Shown here: positions 49,426 through 58,313 of the stretch, piece by piece
How the letters are laid out: every line of letters begins with the position of its first letter
Numbering within the stretch: position 1 is the first letter of the stretch
NCBI GenBank assembly: GCA_963782255.1
Contig: CAWAIS010000001.1
Location: forward strand, 682,001 to 746,000
DNA length: 64,000 nucleotides
Reading direction: 5' to 3'
From: Roseiarcus sp963782255
GTDB taxonomy: Bacteria > Pseudomonadota > Alphaproteobacteria > Rhizobiales > Beijerinckiaceae
Program-made: the position numbers and the translations under genes
The notes under the pieces: model-generated
Told to the model about the DNA's origin: nothing
The model's input: the letters and a program-made list of their open reading frames with translations, nothing else
Databases searched by the model: none

Positions 49426-51786
49426 CTATCCCGACGAGAGTATCGCCTCCATCACCGCCAGCCGGCCAGCCAGATCGGATCGGGACGCCGCCGCGAAGGC
49501 GCTGACGCCGCACCCGGCACGACGTTCTTTTCCGGCGGACGAAGGCGCGACGCCGGCGGCCTCACCCATGTGGAATGTCAGCTCCTTGACTCGTACCGTT
49601 GAGGAAATCGGGAACATGAGACGGATCCACCTGACCTCTTCCGGCGCCAGAGAGACCGTTTGGAACGCGTCCGAAAAATTGGCGCCGATCTCAACCGAGC
49701 TCCCCGTTTCCGGCGCGCCCTTGAGACGAAGGTAGACGGCAAGCTCGCGGCAATTCTCCTCGGGAAAGGCGAACGCGAGCCGCGCCCGGCCCATTCCGGT
49801 CCACGCGCCCCCGTCCTCGCAACGCGACCAGCCATCGCCGATGCGCATGTGCGCGCCGGTTCTGGTTAAACTTCCATCCGCACCCCCATCTCGCGAAAGG
49901 ACGTAGATCGCGCCCGGTTCGACCTCTTCGATCCAGCTCGGCAGCGCGCCTGTCGTCGCCACCGCGGAATGCTCCACTGAGAGCGAAAGTACGTCGGCCG
50001 CGATTTCGCTCCAGTCGCGCGGGCGGAAACCGGTCGCGATCGCTTGCTCCAGCTCTTGCTTGTAGGAAGATTGCGCGATCAGCTTTTCCACGATCGCATA
50101 CGCTTCGCCTGGCGCGAATGGGTCGAAGTAGAGCGCGAAGCTTCCGCCGGCCTCGCGGAGCGCCGGCGCGCTCGCGACCACCGCGACCTTGCCGTGGGCC
50201 AGCAACTCGACGACCGGCGCGCCCCAACCCTCGCAATGGTTGGGATACAGCGTGAATTCGCATTCGCGATAGAGCGCAGACATGAGGCTGTCGTCGATCC
50301 CGGACAGGAGCCTCACGCGTTGTGCGAGTTGCGGCTTGGCGCTCAGATAATCCCGAACGCCGTCGAACATTCCGCGATGCTCGCAGAGACAAATGAGGTA
50401 GGGCGTGTTCTGCAAACCAAAGCTGGAAATCAATCGCTCCCAGACCTTGAATGCGAGCAGATGGTTCTTGCCGGGCTCGATTGCCGAGAGAAGCAGCGCG
50501 AACCGCGGCCGCGCGCGCCCGCTCGGGGCAACGTCGCACTGTTCGAGGAGCCATCCGAGCCGCTCTCGATCGGATTCGTCATCGGACCGTGAAGGGTTCA
50601 GATCTCCGTTCGGGAGCACGACATGAATGTCCGAACGCTCGCGCTGGTAGCGGGCGGCGAGGTTCATGAGATCAGCCTCGGCCGCGTGCGAACTGACGAC
50701 GATGCGGTCGGCGTGCTGGAAAATCCCTTCGATCCACGAAGCAAACCGTTTGGCGTCGTCATCCGAGCAATGCTCGGGCATGAGCAGCGGCGCGCAGTCG
50801 TAGACGAGGGCGATATAGTTCAGCTCGAATGCCTCTTTCAGATTTCGAATGCAAAGGAAGTAGTCTTCCACGCACGCGGACGCGCCGATGTCGATCAGGG
50901 CATCATGCTTGGTGAATTCGAACTTCGCCGCAAAGTCGGGGTTGCATATGCGGCTGCGGATGGCCCGCCAGGCGACATCGCCAACGGCTTGCATCTCTTG
51001 AGCGGCGTTCGTCAACGCAATGAAGTCCAGCGCGCGGATCTCCCGCCAGCTCCGGCTGGCCTTCGAAAAAAACACGATCCGGATGCGTCCCTCGAACTCG
51101 GGAAGCGCCAGTGCGGAGCGAATGATATTGACCGCAATGCGGTAGACGCCGCCCGGAAGCCGGCTGTCGGCCAGGCGCTCCGTCACACCGCTGCAGTCGA
51201 AGATCATCCGGATTTCGCTTGCTCCGCTCGTCGCGCCCTTCTTCGATGCGACGCCGATTTCGTCGAGGGCGTCGACTTCGCTCCTTGCGGCGGCGGACCG
51301 CGGATCAATCTCCAGGGCGGCCTCGTAGCTGGCCTTCGCTTCGGCGAGCTTGCCGCGCAATTTCAGCACATGGCCGGGTTGCAGGTGTGTGTCGGCGACC
51401 AGCGCATCGAGGTCCAACGACCTGTGGTACGCGGCTTCCGCCTGCTCCAGTCGTCCGCTTTCTTTTTCGCAATTGCCGAGCTGCACCCAGATGTGCTCGA
51501 GGGTGGAATCGACCGCGAGCGCCTGCCGATAGGCGGCGGCGGCCGCGCGCCAATCCTCACGGTCGCGGGCGGCGTCGGCCGATTCGATGAGGCTGGCTGC
51601 CGACGTCGATTTGGCGGCGATCTCGCCCATCGACCTCAACTTCGCGAACCCGCCAAAAAGCTTCATTGCGAACGCCTTGCATGCCGCCAGGGCGCTCCCC
51701 GCGCGTTCCGGCCACGATACGAGCTTGCCCGTGGGGTTTCCAGACGCCGATTTCGGGGACGCCGCGCCGAACCGCCATTCGGTCAT
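49426..51786 (-). CDS. TPR-containing glycosyltransferase family 4 protein
   Basis: 786-residue protein. TPR repeats (residues about 65-175, e.g. AYRQALAVDSTLEHIWVQLGNCEKESG) are followed by a GT-B glycosyltransferase with a donor-binding C-terminal domain (FALLLSAIEPGKNHLLAFKVW near 430; E-x7-E motif in EGWGAPVVELLAHGK near 530). A C-terminal beta domain without a named family is last (650-786). It would transfer an activated sugar to a lipid, protein or glycan acceptor. The ATG overlaps the stop of the HugZ-like gene; an in-frame ATG 120 bases downstream is possible. Confidence 0.84.
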   Translation of the reverse strand: MTEWRFGAASPKSASGNPTGKLVSWPERAGSALAACKAFAMKLFGGFAKLRSMGEIAAKSTSAASLIESADAARDREDWRAAAAAYRQALAVDSTLEHIWVQLGNCEKESGRLEQAEAAYHRSLDLDALVADTHLQPGHVLKLRGKLAEAKASYEAALEIDPRSAAARSEVDALDEIGVASKKGATSGASEIRMIFDCSGVTERLADSRLPGGVYRIAVNIIRSALALPEFEGRIRIVFFSKASRSWREIRALDFIALTNAAQEMQAVGDVAWRAIRSRICNPDFAAKFEFTKHDALIDIGASACVEDYFLCIRNLKEAFELNYIALVYDCAPLLMPEHCSDDDAKRFASWIEGIFQHADRIVVSSHAAEADLMNLAARYQRERSDIHVVLPNGDLNPSRSDDESDRERLGWLLEQCDVAPSGRARPRFALLLSAIEPGKNHLLAFKVWERLISSFGLQNTPYLICLCEHRGMFDGVRDYLSAKPQLAQRVRLLSGIDDSLMSALYRECEFTLYPNHCEGWGAPVVELLAHGKVAVVASAPALREAGGSFALYFDPFAPGEAYAIVEKLIAQSSYKQELEQAIATGFRPRDWSEIAADVLSLSVEHSAVATTGALPSWIEEVEPGAIYVLSRDGGADGSLTRTGAHMRIGDGWSRCEDGGAWTGMGRARLAFAFPEENCRELAVYLRLKGAPETGSSVEIGANFSDAFQTVSLAPEEVRWIRLMFPISSTVRVKELTFHMGEAAGVAPSSAGKERRAGCGVSAFAAASRSDLAGRLAVMEAILSSG

Positions 51787-52514
51787 TCGCCGGCCAGCGC
51801 CTCGTTAAGCCGCGCTCGCCAGCTCGCCTCGTCATGCGCGGGGCGCTGAAACTGAAGGCGGGCTGCGCGGCCGCCGGCCGACAGGTCCAAGCCTTCCGCG
51901 TCGAGGCCGATCGCGCGCCATGTGAGCCGCCCTGAATGCGTTCGGCCGGCGAGCCTCGCTGCATAGGCGTCGCCCTGGGCGTTGATCCCGTCGATCAGCC
52001 GCGGCTCGGCGTCGAAAAGCGCATCCTGCCCCTCCGTCGAGATGAGAATGTCGGACGGCAGCAGCGGATCGGCGCGACCGAAGCCGCCGTTGAAATGAAC
52101 GCTTTCCACCGCGAGCCGGAAAAACGTGAAGTCGGCGAAGTCGGCGTACAGCTTCGCCTTCGGGTTGCGCTGCAGATAGCGCGTCCGGGCGCGAGGACCC
52201 CCGGCGCGCTCAATTCGGCCGTTCAACGTGATGCGCGGGTGGTTCAGCGGGTCCCCGCGCTCCGGCTCCTCGGTGAGCAGCGCCGAGGCGCGCGGGTCGC
52301 GCGCCAGGTGGCGCGTGTGCCGCGCCAGCGTCGACATGAGAAACAAGGGCGCGCCGTCGGAATCGCTGGCGACGCCCACCAGCGTAGTCAGCGGCGCGCC
52401 GCTGTCGGGGTCCAAGGTTGCAAGCGCGGCCGTGCGGGAAAGCCGCATCAGCCGCTTGGCGTCGCTGACTGCAAGCGCATGCGAATCTTGAGGATCGACG
52501 GGCGCTTTCGCCAT
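51783..52514 (-). CDS. HugZ-like pyridoxamine 5'-phosphate oxidase family protein
   Basis: 243-residue split-barrel flavin/heme-binding protein. The N-terminal fold begins LMRLSRTAALATLDPDSGAPLTTLVGVASD, followed by LFLMSTLARHTRHLARDPRASALL, and the DUF2470-like C-terminal portion has DAEGLDLSAGG. HugZ-type members degrade heme for iron; related members bind FMN or F420. No heme uptake genes are nearby, so the role is uncertain. It is the first gene of the minus-strand cluster and overlaps the glycosyltransferase. Confidence 0.83.
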   Translation of the reverse strand: MAKAPVDPQDSHALAVSDAKRLMRLSRTAALATLDPDSGAPLTTLVGVASDSDGAPLFLMSTLARHTRHLARDPRASALLTEEPERGDPLNHPRITLNGRIERAGGPRARTRYLQRNPKAKLYADFADFTFFRLAVESVHFNGGFGRADPLLPSDILISTEGQDALFDAEPRLIDGINAQGDAYAARLAGRTHSGRLTWRAIGLDAEGLDLSAGGRAARLQFQRPAHDEASWRARLNEALAGE

Positions 52515-52898
52515 TCAAGGGCTCGGGCTGGACAACGCTCGGGCGAGACAAGCCCGGCGCGTTTGCCTCGTCAAGCCGCTGACGGGGACGGTCGGCTTTG
52601 TCCGAATTCGAAAAGGAAATCCATCGACGATGCGCCATTCAGGCTTTTGCGAGGCCGAAACGGCGGGCGGCGGAGGGCCGTAATCGGAGCCCAGGCGGCA
52701 GGGTTTCGCCGATTTGCCGCATCAGCGCCGCGGTCGGTCGACCGTGGGCGCAGCTTGCACTCGTCGCGCCGCGGCCCCATATCTCGCCTTCAAATGTCCG
52801 GCCAATTTCCCAAATCTGGAACACATTTCGGCCGCGAACAGTTATGATGGTCGAAACGGCCGCCCGCTTGGCGCCATGATCTTCGAAACGGAAGCCTA
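52515..52898. other. Intergenic region between the HugZ-like gene and chvI
   Basis: 384 bases, no credible gene. It must hold the divergent promoters of the HugZ cluster and chvI. A GGAAC-N17-AGTT element at 52818-52843 (plus strand) resembles the EcfG variant seen elsewhere but may be chance. I see no terminator or RNA structure. Confidence 0.4.
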
Positions 52899-53597
52899 AT
52901 GCCAACAATCGCCCTGGTCGACGACGACCGCAACATCCTCACCTCGGTGTCTCTTTCGCTCGAAGCGGAGGGGTACCGGGTGCAGACCTATACGGACGGC
53001 GCGAGCGCCCTCGAGGGGCTGAAGTCCAACCCGCCCGACCTCGCCATTTTCGACATCAAGATGCCGCGGATGGACGGCATGGAGCTACTTCGCCGTTTGC
53101 GCCAGAAGTCGGATCTACCAGTGATCTTCCTCACCTCGAAGGACGAGGAGATCGATGAGCTGTTCGGCCTCAAGATGGGCGCCGACGACTTCATTCGCAA
53201 ACCGTTCTCGCAGCGCCTGCTGGTCGAGCGCGTGAAAGCGATCCTTCGCCGCTCCAGTCCAAAGGACGCCGCGGGGCAGAAAGAAACCGAAGCCAAGATT
53301 CTCGAGCGGGGCCGCTTGAAGATGGACCCCGAGCGCCACACCTGCACCTGGGACAACACGCCGGTCACGCTGACGGTCACGGAATTCCTCATCCTGCAGG
53401 CGCTCGCGACGCGGCCGGGCGTGGTCAAGAGCCGCAACGCACTCATGGATGCGGCCTACGACGACCAGGTCTATGTCGACGACCGCACGATCGACAGCCA
53501 CATCAAGCGGCTGCGCAAGAAATTCAAGGTGGTCGAGCCGGAGTTCGAGATGATCGAGACGCTGTACGGCGTCGGCTACCGGTTCAAGGAAGGGTAG
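52899..53597 (+). CDS. chvI: Two-component response regulator ChvI
   Basis: 232-residue OmpR/PhoB-type regulator of the rhizobial ChvG-ChvI (ExoS-ChvI) system, which controls envelope, exopolysaccharide and acid-response genes. The receiver has acidic Asp8-Asp10, phospho-acceptor Asp52 (IFDIKMP), Thr79 and Lys101 (IRKPF). A winged-helix output domain follows (about 130-230; RTIDSHIKRLRKKFK, TLYGVGYRFKEG). It lies 17 bases upstream of chvG. Confidence 0.94.
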   Translation: MPTIALVDDDRNILTSVSLSLEAEGYRVQTYTDGASALEGLKSNPPDLAIFDIKMPRMDGMELLRRLRQKSDLPVIFLTSKDEEIDELFGLKMGADDFIRKPFSQRLLVERVKAILRRSSPKDAAGQKETEAKILERGRLKMDPERHTCTWDNTPVTLTVTEFLILQALATRPGVVKSRNALMDAAYDDQVYVDDRTIDSHIKRLRKKFKVVEPEFEMIETLYGVGYRFKEG

Positions 53598-53614
53598 CGG
53601 CTCAAACGGGTCCC

Positions 53615-55459
53615 ATGAAGGCGGAAACGCGTCACGATCGCATTGTCGCCGCTCCGCTGAGACGCGGAGTTTGGCATTGGGCGCGCACGCGGGCCCGTTT
53701 GGCCTCGCGCTTTCTGACAGCGCGCTTTTCGTCCTCGCTCACGCGCCGCATCGTGGTCCTCAACCTCGGCGGCCTCGTGGTGCTGATGATCGGCTTCTTG
53801 CTGCTCAACCAGTTTCGCGCCGACATCATCGCAGCCAGGGTCCAGAGCCTCACGACTCAGGCCGACATCATCTCGGCGGCGATCTCCGCGTCCGCCGCGG
53901 TTGACACGGATACGATCACGATCGATCCGGACAAGCTCCTGCAGCTCGCGCCGGGCCAGACCGCCCCGCCGTCGGAGAGCGACGAGGACGCGACGCAGTT
54001 CTCCATCAATCCGGAACGCATTGGTCCGGTGCTGCATCGGCTCGTGACTCCCACCCATACGCGCGCTCGGATCTACGACAGCGACGGCCGACTCCTCCTC
54101 GATTCGCGTTCCCTGTCGGCGCGCGGAGCGGTGGTGCGCTCGGATCTGCCGGATTCTGCCGGGCGCCGCGGATTTTTCGACCACGTAACGGCATTCGTGC
54201 AAAGCCTTTTTTCCCCGCGCTCTGCGCCGCAACCGAAGGATCAGTGGCTGGTCGACGGCAGGACGATGCCGGAAGTGGCTGACGCGCTGCAAGGTAAAAC
54301 GCAGTCGGCGGTGCACATCAACGGCGAGGGCGAAACGATCGTGTCGGTCGCGGTGCCGATCCAATACATGATGGCGACGCGCGGCGCGCTTCAGCTCTCG
54401 ACGCAGGGCGGCGACATTGACCACGTGATCGCATCCGAACGCCGAGCGATTTTGCGTTTCTTCGCGGTCCTCGCCGCTGTGATGCTGGTGTTGTCGCTGT
54501 CGCTCGCCAACACGATCGCCGAGCCCGTGCGACGCCTAGCGGAGGCGGCGGAGCGGGTGCGGCGCGGAATTCGCTCGCGCCAGCAGATTCCCGACTTCAC
54601 CTGGCGTTCGGACGAGATCGGCCATCTGTCGCGGGCGTTGCGCGAGATGACGCAGGCGCTCTACAACCGCCTCGACGCGATCGAGACTTTCGCCGCCGAC
54701 GTCGCGCATGAACTCAAGAATCCATTGACGTCGCTGCGCAGCGCGCTGGAAACCCTGCCCCGCGTAACATCGGGGCAGTCGCGCGATCGGCTCATCGACG
54801 TGATGCAGCATGACGTTCGCCGGCTCGATCGCCTGATCTCGGACATCTCCAACGCCTCGCGCCTCGACGCCGAGCTGGCGCGCGGCGAGGCGGGTCCCGT
54901 CGACGTCGCGGCGCTCTTGCGCGCGGTCGTGTCGATGGCGAAAGAGTCTCCGCGCAGCAACGGCGCCCGGATCGAGCTCTCGATTCCGGCGCGACGCGGC
55001 CGAGGCGCCAGCGCCGACTATTTCGTGCTGGGGCACGACTCACGGCTCGCGCAAGTTGTAACCAATCTGATCGACAACGCCTGCTCGTTTTCCGAGCCGG
55101 GCGGCATCGTCCGGGTCGCGCTCGCGAGGACGACCACGTCGGCCGAGGGCGAAGCGCCCGAGCAGCATGTCGTCGTCACCGTCGACGACGATGGGCCCGG
55201 GATCCCGCCGCACGCGCTCGAGCGCATCTTCGAGCGTTTCTACACCGATAGGCCGAGCGAGGGCTTCGGGCAGAATTCTGGCCTTGGTCTTTCCATATCG
55301 CGCCAGATCGTCGAGGCTCACGGCGGGCGCATTTGGGCCGCCAACCGCCCGGCCGAACCGGCCGCCGTTGGCGCCGGTGGGGGCGAGGAGCCGGAGGAGC
55401 CTGTGCGCCACGGCGCGGGCGCCCGATTCGTCGTCGAACTGCCGGCGTTTGCGTCGTGA
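53615..55459 (+). CDS. chvG: Sensor histidine kinase ChvG
   Basis: 614-residue membrane kinase. TM1 is RRIVVLNLGGLVVLMIGFLLL (44-64), a periplasmic sensor is about 68-275, and TM2 is FFAVLAAVMLVLSLSLA (282-298). HAMP follows, then HisKA with phospho-His365 in ADVAHELKNPLTSLR and HATPase (NLIDNACSF, DDDGPGIPPHALERIFERFYTDRP, GLGLSISRQIVEAHGG). In rhizobia ChvG is restrained by periplasmic ExoR; no exoR is seen here. The stop overlaps the hprK start by one base. Confidence 0.94.
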   Translation: MKAETRHDRIVAAPLRRGVWHWARTRARLASRFLTARFSSSLTRRIVVLNLGGLVVLMIGFLLLNQFRADIIAARVQSLTTQADIISAAISASAAVDTDTITIDPDKLLQLAPGQTAPPSESDEDATQFSINPERIGPVLHRLVTPTHTRARIYDSDGRLLLDSRSLSARGAVVRSDLPDSAGRRGFFDHVTAFVQSLFSPRSAPQPKDQWLVDGRTMPEVADALQGKTQSAVHINGEGETIVSVAVPIQYMMATRGALQLSTQGGDIDHVIASERRAILRFFAVLAAVMLVLSLSLANTIAEPVRRLAEAAERVRRGIRSRQQIPDFTWRSDEIGHLSRALREMTQALYNRLDAIETFAADVAHELKNPLTSLRSALETLPRVTSGQSRDRLIDVMQHDVRRLDRLISDISNASRLDAELARGEAGPVDVAALLRAVVSMAKESPRSNGARIELSIPARRGRGASADYFVLGHDSRLAQVVTNLIDNACSFSEPGGIVRVALARTTTSAEGEAPEQHVVVTVDDDGPGIPPHALERIFERFYTDRPSEGFGQNSGLGLSISRQIVEAHGGRIWAANRPAEPAAVGAGGGEEPEEPVRHGAGARFVVELPAFAS

Positions 55460-55920
55460 TGACGCAGGCGGGAACCGGAGTTCACGCGACCGCGATCTGC
55501 TACGGAGAATCCGGGGTCATGATCGTCGGCCCGTCCGGTTCGGGCAAGAGCGCGCTTGCTCTTGCCGCGCTGGCGCGCGCGAGAGACCGTGGGCTGTTCG
55601 GCGCGTTGGTCGGCGACGATCGCGTCTATCTGCGCGCGCAGGGCGGCCGTCTCGTCGCTTCGGGAGCGCTTCACATGGCGGGAGTTATCGAGCGACGCGG
55701 AACCGGTTTCGTCACAATCGAACATGAACCGGCCTGCGTCGTCCGGCTGATTGTCGAATTGAGCGGGCGCGGGCAATCGTGGCCGCGGCTTCCCGAGGGT
55801 CCCGACGGCCTGACCTTCGAGGGGGTCAGCTTGCCGCGGCTTGCGCTCGAACTCGAGCGGGAGCGCAACCGACGATGCGCTCGCGCTCGACGAATGTATG
55901 ACAAAAATGGCGGCGAATGA
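55459..55920 (+). CDS. hprK: Short HPr kinase/phosphorylase-type protein
   Basis: 153-residue C-terminal-domain-only HprK of alphaproteobacteria, which phosphorylates HPr on a regulatory Ser. The P-loop is GPSGSGKS (24-31) with Lys30. LVGDDRVYLRA follows, but the typical HprK signature downstream is shortened, as in other alphaproteobacteria. It is the third gene of chvI-chvG-hprK-EIIA-HPr, linking envelope signalling with PTS. The start is fixed by the one-base overlap with chvG. Confidence 0.9.
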   Translation: MTQAGTGVHATAICYGESGVMIVGPSGSGKSALALAALARARDRGLFGALVGDDRVYLRAQGGRLVASGALHMAGVIERRGTGFVTIEHEPACVVRLIVELSGRGQSWPRLPEGPDGLTFEGVSLPRLALELERERNRRCARARRMYDKNGGE

Positions 55921-56039
55921 TTGCGCTAGAAACGAATTTCGCTTGAACAATCCGCCGCAGTGCACAAAAATGGGAAGGTTGCCGTCTCGCCGCGCGCCTG
56001 AGCGGCGCGGACCCGAGCCGGTCGACTGATGGATCGTTG

Positions 56040-56441
56040 ATGATTGGAATGGTCCTTGTGACCCACGGCGAGCTTGCCACTGGTTTTCGGGCGGCTCTGG
56101 AACATGTCGTGGGGCCGCAGTCTCAGCTCGAGACGATCACGATCGGTCCCGAAGACGACATGGAGCAGCGCCGCTCGGATATTCTCAGTGCAGCGTCCCG
56201 CGTTCAGGACGGGGCCGGCGTCGTGATTCTGACCGACATGTTCGGCGGCACTCCGTCCAATCTTGCGATCTCGGTCATGGACGGCGGCCGCATCGAGGTG
56301 ATCTGCGGCGTCAACCTGCCGATGCTGATCAAGCTTGCGACGATGCGCGAAACCGCCGATCTCGATCAGGCGGTCGTCGAGGCGCGCGAGGCCGGGCGCA
56401 AATACATCACGATCGCCAGCAAAGTGCTGGCAGGAAAATGA
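56040..56441 (+). CDS. PTS EIIA domain protein, mannose (EIIA-Man) type
   Basis: 133-residue phospho-carrier with active-site His9 in MVLVTHGELATGF and the FGGTPSNLAISVM loop of the mannose-family EIIA. No EIIB/EIIC transporter is present, so it is a regulatory component of the alphaproteobacterial PTS phosphorelay with HPr. The ATG at 56040 (TTG just upstream) has only a weak ribosome site. A gap of 119 bases separates it from hprK. Confidence 0.9.
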   Translation: MIGMVLVTHGELATGFRAALEHVVGPQSQLETITIGPEDDMEQRRSDILSAASRVQDGAGVVILTDMFGGTPSNLAISVMDGGRIEVICGVNLPMLIKLATMRETADLDQAVVEAREAGRKYITIASKVLAGK

Positions 56442-56761
56442 GAGACTTGGTCTCCGACGAGGATTGCCCGCCGCCGCCCGAGTTTCCCGGCGCGCTTTCG
56501 CGGGACATGCTGATCGTCAATCGAAAGGGGCTGCACGCGCGCGCGACGGCGAAGTTCGTTCAATGCGTCGACCGGTTCGACGCCGACATCAAGGTGTCTC
56601 GTTGCGGCGAGACGGTCGGCGGCGATTCCATCATGGGAATCCTGACGCTCGGCGCCGGGCTCGGATCGACCATCACCGTGTTCGCCTACGGCGTCGAGGC
56701 GAAGGAGGCGCTCGACGCGCTCACCGAACTGGTCTCCAACCGTTTCGGCGAGGACGAGTGA
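56438..56761 (+). CDS. ptsH: Phosphocarrier protein HPr
   Basis: 107-residue HPr with a 20-residue N-terminal extension. The EI-dependent His33 is in KGLHARATAKF, and the HprK target Ser64 is in GGDSIMGILTL. Its ATG overlaps the EIIA stop (ATGA). The Enzyme I gene (ptsP) that starts this relay is not in the window. It ends 4 bases from the convergent lptB. Confidence 0.93.
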   Translation: MRDLVSDEDCPPPPEFPGALSRDMLIVNRKGLHARATAKFVQCVDRFDADIKVSRCGETVGGDSIMGILTLGAGLGSTITVFAYGVEAKEALDALTELVSNRFGEDE

Positions 56762-56765
56762 CCGT

Positions 56766-57599
56766 TTACATGCGAAAATCCTCGCCGAGATAGAATCGCC
56801 TGACGTCGGGATGGGTGATGATCGCCTCCGGCGGGCCTTCCGTCAGGACGTGCCCGCTGTGGATGATGTAGGCGCGATCGATCAGCCCGAGCGTCTCGCG
56901 CACGTTGTGGTCGGTGATGAGCACGCCGATCCCGCGACCTTTCAGGTGACGAACGAGATCCTGAATGTCGCCGACCGCAATCGGATCGATGCCCGCGAAC
57001 GGTTCGTCGAGCAGCATGAAGGATGGTTTGCCGGCGAGCGCCCGCGCGATCTCGCAGCGCCGCCGTTCGCCGCCGGAGAGCGAAATCGAGGGAGCCTTTC
57101 GCAACCGCGCGATGTCGAATTCTTCGAGCAGCAATTCCAGCATCGCCTCGCGCGCCTTGCGATTGGGCTCGTTGACCTCGAGGACGGCGCGGACGTTGTC
57201 CTCGACGTTGAGGCCACGGAAGATCGAGGCTTCCTGGGGCAGATAACCGACCCCGAGCCGCGCTCTTTGGAACATCGGCAGGCCGGTGACGTCGTGGCCA
57301 TCGAGCTCGATGGTCCCCTTGTCCGGCTTGACCAGCCCGGTGATCATGTAGAAGACCGTCGTCTTGCCGGCGCCGTTCGGACCGAGGAGACCAACCGCCT
57401 CTCCGCGGCGGACCGAGATGCTGACGTCCTCGACGACCATGCGTCCCCGGTAGCCCTTGCCGAGGTGATGGACGGCGAGCACGCCCTGACGATCGAGACG
57501 GCTCGCAGGCGCGGCAGCGGCTGTCGCTTTGGCGCGGGCGCCGAGCCACCTCCGCCGGGAGGGCCGCTCGAGGTCCTCGCGCAGCAGGTCCTCGCTCAC
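56766..57599 (-). CDS. lptB: LPS export ABC transporter ATPase LptB
   Basis: 277-residue ATPase of LptB2FGC, which drives LPS transport to the outer membrane. Walker A is LLGPNGAGKTTVFYMI, Q-loop PQEASIFRGLNV, signature LSGGERRRCEIARAL, Walker B FMLLDEPFAGIDP and H-loop ITDHNVRETL. About 40 residues of non-conserved N-terminus precede the ABC core, so the true start may be later than the GTG at 57599, which lacks a ribosome site. It follows lptA on the same strand. Confidence 0.94.
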   Translation of the reverse strand: MSEDLLREDLERPSRRRWLGARAKATAAAAPASRLDRQGVLAVHHLGKGYRGRMVVEDVSISVRRGEAVGLLGPNGAGKTTVFYMITGLVKPDKGTIELDGHDVTGLPMFQRARLGVGYLPQEASIFRGLNVEDNVRAVLEVNEPNRKAREAMLELLLEEFDIARLRKAPSISLSGGERRRCEIARALAGKPSFMLLDEPFAGIDPIAVGDIQDLVRHLKGRGIGVLITDHNVRETLGLIDRAYIIHSGHVLTEGPPEAIITHPDVRRFYLGEDFRM

Positions 57600-57662
57600 G
57601 GACGGGCGCCCGCGCAGCGCTTAAGGAATGACCGGCAGCGTGCGACCAAAGCTTACGAACTC

Positions 57663-58313
57663 CTACTTCGCCTTCGTCGCGTCGGTCGCGCCGTTCGGAG
57701 TGAACTGCCCGTGGACCCGGCCGGATTTCGATCCGTTGGTGTCGATCGTCGCCTGACCGGTCTTGAGGTCGTAGGTCAGCTTGTCGCCCTTGGTCACGTT
57801 CTGACCGTCGCTCAAGGTCACATGGCCGATGAGTTGCACCCTGTCCTCCGCCTTGTCATACATGCCGCGGTCGCCCGTCGCCACCTGGGTCTTGGAGACG
57901 ACCGTGACCGGGCCGGCGGCCTCCAGTCGCTTGATGCCGGAGTTTTGCGACGGGGCGCCCGCAGGCTCAGCCGCCGACTTGCTCGCGCCGGCCGGGCTCG
58001 CGCGCGCTCCGGCCGGTTGCTGCCCGGGCGATTGCTCGAGATAGACCGTCATGACCGAGCAAGTCATTTTGGTGTCGCCCTGGATCACAACGACGCTGCC
58101 GGAATAAATCGCCTTTCGCTCTTTATCGAAATAAACGAGCTTGTCGGCGTCGATCGAGATCGGCTCCTTCGAACTCGTTCCGGGCAGAATCTGGATCGGG
58201 CTTGCGGCGGGGGAAGGACTGGCCGGCTTCATCGCGGCCTCAGCGATGCTCGACGCGAGAATCAGCATCAGCGCCAGCAACGCGCCGCGGGTCCGCTCCG
58301 GCGCCTTGATCAT
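57663..58313 (-). CDS. lptA: LPS periplasmic bridge protein LptA
   Basis: 216-residue OstA-like beta-jellyroll with a signal peptide (ALLALMLILASSIAEA). The fold has SSKEPISIDADKLVYFDKERKAIYSGSVV, then an Ala/Gly/Pro-rich insert (residues about 95-125) that interrupts the barrel, then VQLIGHVTLSDGQNVTKGDKLTYDL. It carries LPS across the periplasm between LptC and LptD. The ATG overlaps the lptC stop. Confidence 0.9.
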   Translation of the reverse strand: MIKAPERTRGALLALMLILASSIAEAAMKPASPSPAASPIQILPGTSSKEPISIDADKLVYFDKERKAIYSGSVVVIQGDTKMTCSVMTVYLEQSPGQQPAGARASPAGASKSAAEPAGAPSQNSGIKRLEAAGPVTVVSKTQVATGDRGMYDKAEDRVQLIGHVTLSDGQNVTKGDKLTYDLKTGQATIDTNGSKSGRVHGQFTPNGATDATKAK

